From Bacillota bacterium (GTDB lineage Bacteria; Bacillota; UBA4882; UBA8346), in NCBI GenBank assembly GCA_023401925.1, contig JAEXDA010000030.1:1-16732 (forward strand): a stretch of DNA of 16,732 nucleotides, read 5' to 3'. Made by a program: the position numbers and the translations under genes. The notes under the pieces are model-generated. The model worked only from the letters and a program-made list of their open reading frames with translations. It searched no databases and was not told where the DNA came from. Of the stretch, positions 14,044 through 16,732 are shown in pieces; within the stretch, counting starts at the first letter, position 1; the number at the start of each line of letters is the position of its first letter.

Positions 14044-14229
14044 TCAAAGCGATCGATTATAATCAAGAACCGCATTATCTATCGTATGGCCGCTTTTTTT
14101 TAATTCTTCAACAAAATTGGTGAAGCCATAAACTACACTATCTGGGTCATTATGATCTTCTTGAGCAGGTGGTTTAATGGCTCCTGAAATCGTAATCGTA
14201 AAACATGATTTTACTTCATGCTTATCCAT
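14044..14229 (-). CDS. Hypothetical protein, 61 aa
   Basis: The protein starts MDKHEVKSCFTITISGAIKP and looks like a small alpha/beta domain: a beta-prone stretch (SCFTITISGAI), a polar acidic loop, then a helix (YGFTNFVEELKKSGH). GGAGG is 10 bases before the chosen ATG; an upstream in-frame ATG at 14253 would place that site inside the gene, so it is less likely. A TATAAT element lies about 25 bases upstream, close to the MITE-like element at 14279-14385. Family unknown. Confidence 0.55.
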   Translation of the reverse strand: MDKHEVKSCFTITISGAIKPPAQEDHNDPDSVVYGFTNFVEELKKSGHTIDNAVLDYNRSL

Positions 14230-14278
14230 TAGAACATCGCCTCCACATACCATTATTATAGTATGCTCATACGAAATA

Positions 14279-14385
14279 GGGCAGCCCCGAAAAAGATTTT
14301 AATCCATGAGATATACCTTGAAAAATATGGCAACCATCAATATTGTATACCTCTATCGATATTTTCCTTTGGACAGGGCTGCCCC
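14279..14385. mobile_element. MITE-like inverted-repeat element, copy B
   Basis: The termini GGGCAGCCCC and GGGCTGCCCC are inverted repeats, and imperfect pairing continues inward to a central ATGGCAACCAT. One arm, read inverted (CTGTCCAAAGGAAAATATCG then AGAGGTATACAATAT), lines up with the corresponding arm of copy A at 5805-5922 (CTGTCCTAAAAGGAAATTTA then AGAGATACAATAT). It encodes nothing and lies just upstream of the 61-aa gene. Confidence 0.55.
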
Positions 14386-14742
14386 ATTTAAGGAGTTAAA
14401 TACGGCAAGAAACGGTTGGCGAAACCTGCCGCATCTGTAATAAAGATATCCAAGTTTTATGTCCAACCGGTGACCACAATGTGACCAGCCTGTGAAGTAT
14501 GATCCCAAATCAGCCACCTAACAAGCCGGTAAAACCATGCCCCATCCATCATACCGCTGGCATAAAAGTTAAATATGCCCAAAAAAAGAACCCTCCAAAG
14601 AGGGTCGCCAAAACGGCAAGGAAATTCATTGAAGAAACTGATTTTTAATATACCAAAAAGTTATGGAGAAAGCATGGATACATTGTAAATAATACATAAA
14701 GCTTCACCCTAACTGCTCCTACTTGAAAAAATTTCACCCACG
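14386..14742. other. Intergenic region holding one terminator
   Basis: No supported gene is seen. Two short overlapping frames on the minus strand (14549-14629 and 14457-14552) have hydrophobic or Trp-rich composition but no ribosome sites, and the first is crossed by the terminator at 14581-14605. Confidence 0.45.
14581..14605 (-). terminator. Intrinsic terminator
   Basis: On the minus strand ACCCTC and GAGGGT form a 6-bp stem with a four-base loop (14590-14605), followed by TCTTTTTTT. It lies downstream of the LysR gene beyond a closer terminator and may serve as a back-up. Confidence 0.6.
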
Positions 14743-14766
14743 AAAAAACTCGCAGCTTCTGCTACG
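14743..14766 (-). terminator. Intrinsic terminator of the LysR gene
   Basis: On the minus strand CGTAGC and GCTGCG pair (one G-U) around AGAA (14751-14766), then AG and TTTTTT. It ends about 70 bases after the LysR stop codon. Confidence 0.6.
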
Positions 14767-14832
14767 GGTTGAAAATTTTTGATTTAGTGGATCACCTTCA
14801 CCATGAATATTTTTCATCGTGGAAAAACTATT

Positions 14833-15723
14833 TCATAAAGGCTTCATTGTCTTTTTTGCTTGATCAAGGAAAACTTTTAATGTTGGTGAAACCCACTTAT
14901 CTTTGTGGTAAATCATTTGTGTTACTAAGTCAAAAGGGATTCCAGCCCAATTAAGTTCAACGAGCAGATTTCTATTTAGTTCATCTTCAACGGCAACCCG
15001 AGGCAGCAGTGTTATTCCCATGCCACTTATCGTAAGTTGTTTAATTGCTTGGATACTGCTGACTTCCATAATATAATTTGGAAAAAGCATAGCGTCATCT
15101 AAGCACTTTTCAAAAGCCTTACGAAAACTACAACCCTTTTGTGCAAGGATGATCGTATATGGAACTATATCTTCAGGAGAGATATGATGTTTGAAAGAAA
15201 GTGGGTGTCCTAGATTTGTCAGCAAAACTAAAGATTCCGGAAGTTGAAGGTCTGAAATGAATTCAGGAGTATACATTTTCTGGCCAATTATAAAAGCTAC
15301 ATCAATTTCATTTCCTCTTAATGATGTTTGGGCTTCAATATAATTCCTCATTTTTAAAACTATTTCCACGGCAGGATACCGCTCATGGAATTCTTTTAAT
15401 AGGAGAGGCAGTCGTAAGGCACAGAGAGAATCACTTGCTCCGATAGTTATGGCTCCCTTTAATTCATTCGATGCAGTTAAGGAATTTTTTGCTTCATCGT
15501 GAAGCTTTAACATCTGTTTAGAGTAAACCAGGAGTTTCTCTCCCTCGCGAGTCAAAAATATGTTTTTCCCTATTCGTTCAAACAAACGAACTCCTAATTC
15601 CTTTTCTAACAATTGTATTTGCGAGGTAACAGAAGCTTGGGAATAGCCCAGGTGAGCTGCAGCTTTTGTGAAATTATTTATTTTAGTTACGGTAACAAAT
15701 GTATTTAGTTGGCGTAATTCCAT
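14833..15723 (-). CDS. LysR-family transcriptional regulator
   Basis: This 296-aa protein has the standard LysR layout: an N-terminal winged helix-turn-helix (1-60, FTKAAAHLGYSQASVTSQIQLLEKELGVRLFER) and a periplasmic-binding-like effector domain (about 90-290, starting LKGAITIGASDSL and including SGMGITLLPR). GGAGAGG sits 7 bases before the ATG. It is transcribed away from the small cupin gene over 128 bases, the usual sign that a LysR protein controls its divergent neighbour and itself. The ligand cannot be read from the sequence. Confidence 0.93.
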   Translation of the reverse strand: MELRQLNTFVTVTKINNFTKAAAHLGYSQASVTSQIQLLEKELGVRLFERIGKNIFLTREGEKLLVYSKQMLKLHDEAKNSLTASNELKGAITIGASDSLCALRLPLLLKEFHERYPAVEIVLKMRNYIEAQTSLRGNEIDVAFIIGQKMYTPEFISDLQLPESLVLLTNLGHPLSFKHHISPEDIVPYTIILAQKGCSFRKAFEKCLDDAMLFPNYIMEVSSIQAIKQLTISGMGITLLPRVAVEDELNRNLLVELNWAGIPFDLVTQMIYHKDKWVSPTLKVFLDQAKKTMKPL

Positions 15724-15757
15724 TTTTAAACCTCTCCATCAATCAATTTTATTAATC

Positions 15758-15812
15758 GTTATCATTTATAACATTAGTTTTACAAATTGTTACCTCAATG
15801 TTAGCATATAAT
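15758..15812. promoter_or_regulatory. LysR-cupin divergent control region
   Basis: GTTATCATTTATAAC (15758-15772) is a dyad containing T-N11-A, the LysR box form. TATAAT at 15807-15812 is a -10 for the rightward cupin gene; a clear -35 is not visible, as is common for LysR-activated promoters. The dyad lies about 35 bases upstream of that -10, a reasonable activator position. Confidence 0.45.
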
Positions 15813-15851
15813 ATGGGAATTGCAAATTTACCCTCATAAGGAGGAAGTAAC

Positions 15852-16187
15852 ATGAATAAAGTCAATATACGCAAAGAACTTGCATCGATTAATGAACACT
15901 GGTCTCAAAAAATAATCGGTGAAGCCAATGGACAATTATTTAAGCTTGCAAAAGGACTAGGCGAAACAAACTGGCACGCGCACGATGATCAGGATGAGTT
16001 ATTTATAATCTACAAAGGTCAATTAACGATTCAATTGCGAGACAAAAATATTGAGTTGTTTGAAGATGAGATGTTTATTGTCCCGAAGGCGGTAGAGCAT
16101 CGCCCAAAAGCCCAAGAAGAAACTGAATTTTTGATCGTTGGCTTAAACATTACATCAACCAAAGAAGGCGGAAAACCCAGTCGATAA
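15852..16187 (+). CDS. Small single-domain cupin
   Basis: This 111-aa protein is a cupin with both conserved motifs: HAHDDQDELF with His42, His44 and Glu49, then KGQLTIQL, and in motif 2 PKAVEHRP with His83. The three histidines and the glutamate form the usual metal site. AAGGAGG lies about 8 bases before the ATG. Such proteins range from sugar isomerases and dioxygenases to storage or sensor proteins, so no reaction is assigned. Its divergent LysR partner suggests response to a small molecule it may act on. Confidence 0.82.
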   Translation: MNKVNIRKELASINEHWSQKIIGEANGQLFKLAKGLGETNWHAHDDQDELFIIYKGQLTIQLRDKNIELFEDEMFIVPKAVEHRPKAQEETEFLIVGLNITSTKEGGKPSR

Positions 16188-16373
16188 AACGAATTAATTG
16201 ATACGTTTAGTTTCATTAAACTCCACCGCCTTTAGGCATACCCTTTCAGCCATCCATAACCGCTCAAGGGTTCATGATGGATTCAGGTATGAAAAAGTTG
16301 AATGAATAAGTCTAAAACCAATCCCTTGGTAATAGTGCGTTTGCGGAAAATAGTAGGAAGAGCGATTTTAGGC

Positions 16374-16410
16374 ATTAAAAAAGACCTTTGAGAAAACCCT
16401 CAAAAGCCTT
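16374..16410 (-). terminator. Terminator of the tRNA-Lys transcript
   Basis: On the minus strand a stem built on TTTGAG and CTCAAA, extended by imperfect pairs, is followed by GGTCTTTTTT. It lies just past the tRNA 3' end. Confidence 0.6.
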
Positions 16411-16421
16411 GTCATTCTTAA

Positions 16422-16497
<76 letters not shown>

Positions 16498-16538
16498 ATA
16501 TTAAATTGTTTAATCTTTTCTTTTTTACTCATTAACCT

Positions 16539-16613
16539 TCGAACCCCGGGCCCACTGATTAAGAGTCAGCGCGAATCCGAAGGATTCGACTCTACCAACT
16601 GAGCTAGTGGTCC
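16539..16613 (-). pseudogene. Truncated tRNA-Lys copy with hairpin insert, unit 1
   Basis: The copy keeps the acceptor 5' strand, D arm, anticodon arm (CTCTTAA loop), variable region and the 5' T stem with TTCGA. It then breaks off, so the 3' T stem, 3' acceptor strand and CCA are missing. Between D stem and anticodon stem a hairpin of about 20 bases (core 16571-16588) replaces three bases. It cannot form a mature tRNA acceptor end. Confidence 0.75.
16571..16588. repeat. 18-nt hairpin insert in tRNA-like unit 1
   Basis: CGAATCC and GGATTCG form a 7-bp stem on a GAA loop. It follows TCAGC, the same five bases that precede the 18-nt hairpin at 561-578. Confidence 0.55.
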
Positions 16614-16654
16614 ATATTAAATTGTTTAAATCTTTTCTTTTTTACTCATTAACC

Positions 16655-16730
16655 TTCGAACCCCGGGCCCACTGATTAAGAATCAGCGCGAATCCGAAGG
16701 ATTCGACTCTACCAACTGAGCTAGTGGTCC
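16655..16730 (-). pseudogene. Truncated tRNA-Lys copy with hairpin insert, unit 2
   Basis: Same structure as the copy at 16539-16613, with the same 3' truncation point and the identical hairpin at 16688-16705. The anticodon loop reads TTCTTAA instead of CTCTTAA. The shared truncation and insert mean that the damaged form itself was duplicated. Confidence 0.72.
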
Positions 16731-16732
16731 AT

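Larger units (their letters stand above)
16498..16730 (-). repeat. Tandem 116-117 bp units containing tRNA-Lys copies
   Basis: Two almost identical units lie upstream of the intact tRNA-Lys, each with a copy of its 5' portion plus an A/T-rich spacer including ATTAAATTG and CTTTTCTTTTTTACTC. The acceptor 5' segments are 116 and 117 bases apart (16491, 16607, 16724). The units differ by a one-base indel in the spacer and a single change in the anticodon loop. The array reaches the end of the window and may continue. Confidence 0.75.

Noticed and set aside
14457..14629. Two overlapping short minus-strand frames, one hydrophobic and one Trp-rich, that could be a small membrane protein with a frameshift
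   Set aside because: Neither has a ribosome site, and a good intrinsic terminator lies inside the first one.
16539..16730. The two upstream tRNA-Lys copies as functional genes
   Set aside because: They lack the 3' acceptor strand, CCA and half of the T stem, and carry an insert between two arms.

Overview
The window looks like a chromosomal segment of a spore-forming member of the Bacillota with moderate G+C. The reasons are strong AGGAGG-type ribosome binding sites, TTGACA/TATAAT-type promoters, a CUT1 sugar transporter with no ATPase of its own (Bacillota often use a shared MsmX-type ATPase), and a YjcZ-like small protein behind a sporulation-type -10 element. Nothing seen fixes the genus.

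Layout. Positions 1-700 are non-coding: two copies of a structured dispersed repeat, small hairpins, and a terminator facing the genes to the right. Positions 701-9408 on the minus strand form an acid-sugar locus. In transcription order it holds an amidohydrolase related to uronate isomerases, a GntR/FCD regulator whose promoter is overlaid by two copies of an ATATCACRTGATAT palindrome, a sugar-binding protein, a MITE-like hairpin element, two CUT1 permeases, an N-acetylneuraminate lyase-type aldolase, a GH88 unsaturated glucuronyl hydrolase, an AllA-like cupin-fold protein and a YdaE-type D-lyxose/D-mannose isomerase. The inferred job is import of a small acidic oligosaccharide, removal of its unsaturated uronate, and aldolase and isomerase steps that feed pyruvate and a ketose to central metabolism. 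No NanE, NanK, KduI or KduD is present, so the substrate is open. A nonulosonate such as Kdn, which gives mannose plus pyruvate, would fit the aldolase and isomerase pair.

Positions 9409-11066 hold a divergent promoter region and a secreted CBM2-linker-CE4 polysaccharide deacetylase that is richer in G+C than its surroundings. Positions 11306-12802 hold a cytoplasmic staphylococcal-nuclease-fold protein facing a degenerate hemerythrin-like protein. Positions 12900-14400 are a small-protein zone on the minus strand: two genes under 50 codons with terminators, a 66-aa hypothetical preceded by an apparently frameshifted gene, a 61-aa hypothetical, and a second copy of the MITE-like element.

Positions 14743-16187 hold a LysR regulator divergent from a small cupin. 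The right end carries a complete tRNA-Lys(CTT) followed by two tandem 3'-truncated copies, each with an inserted 18-nt hairpin. Similar 18-nt hairpins occur at 48-65 and 561-578, suggesting a family of tiny hairpin insertions in this genome.
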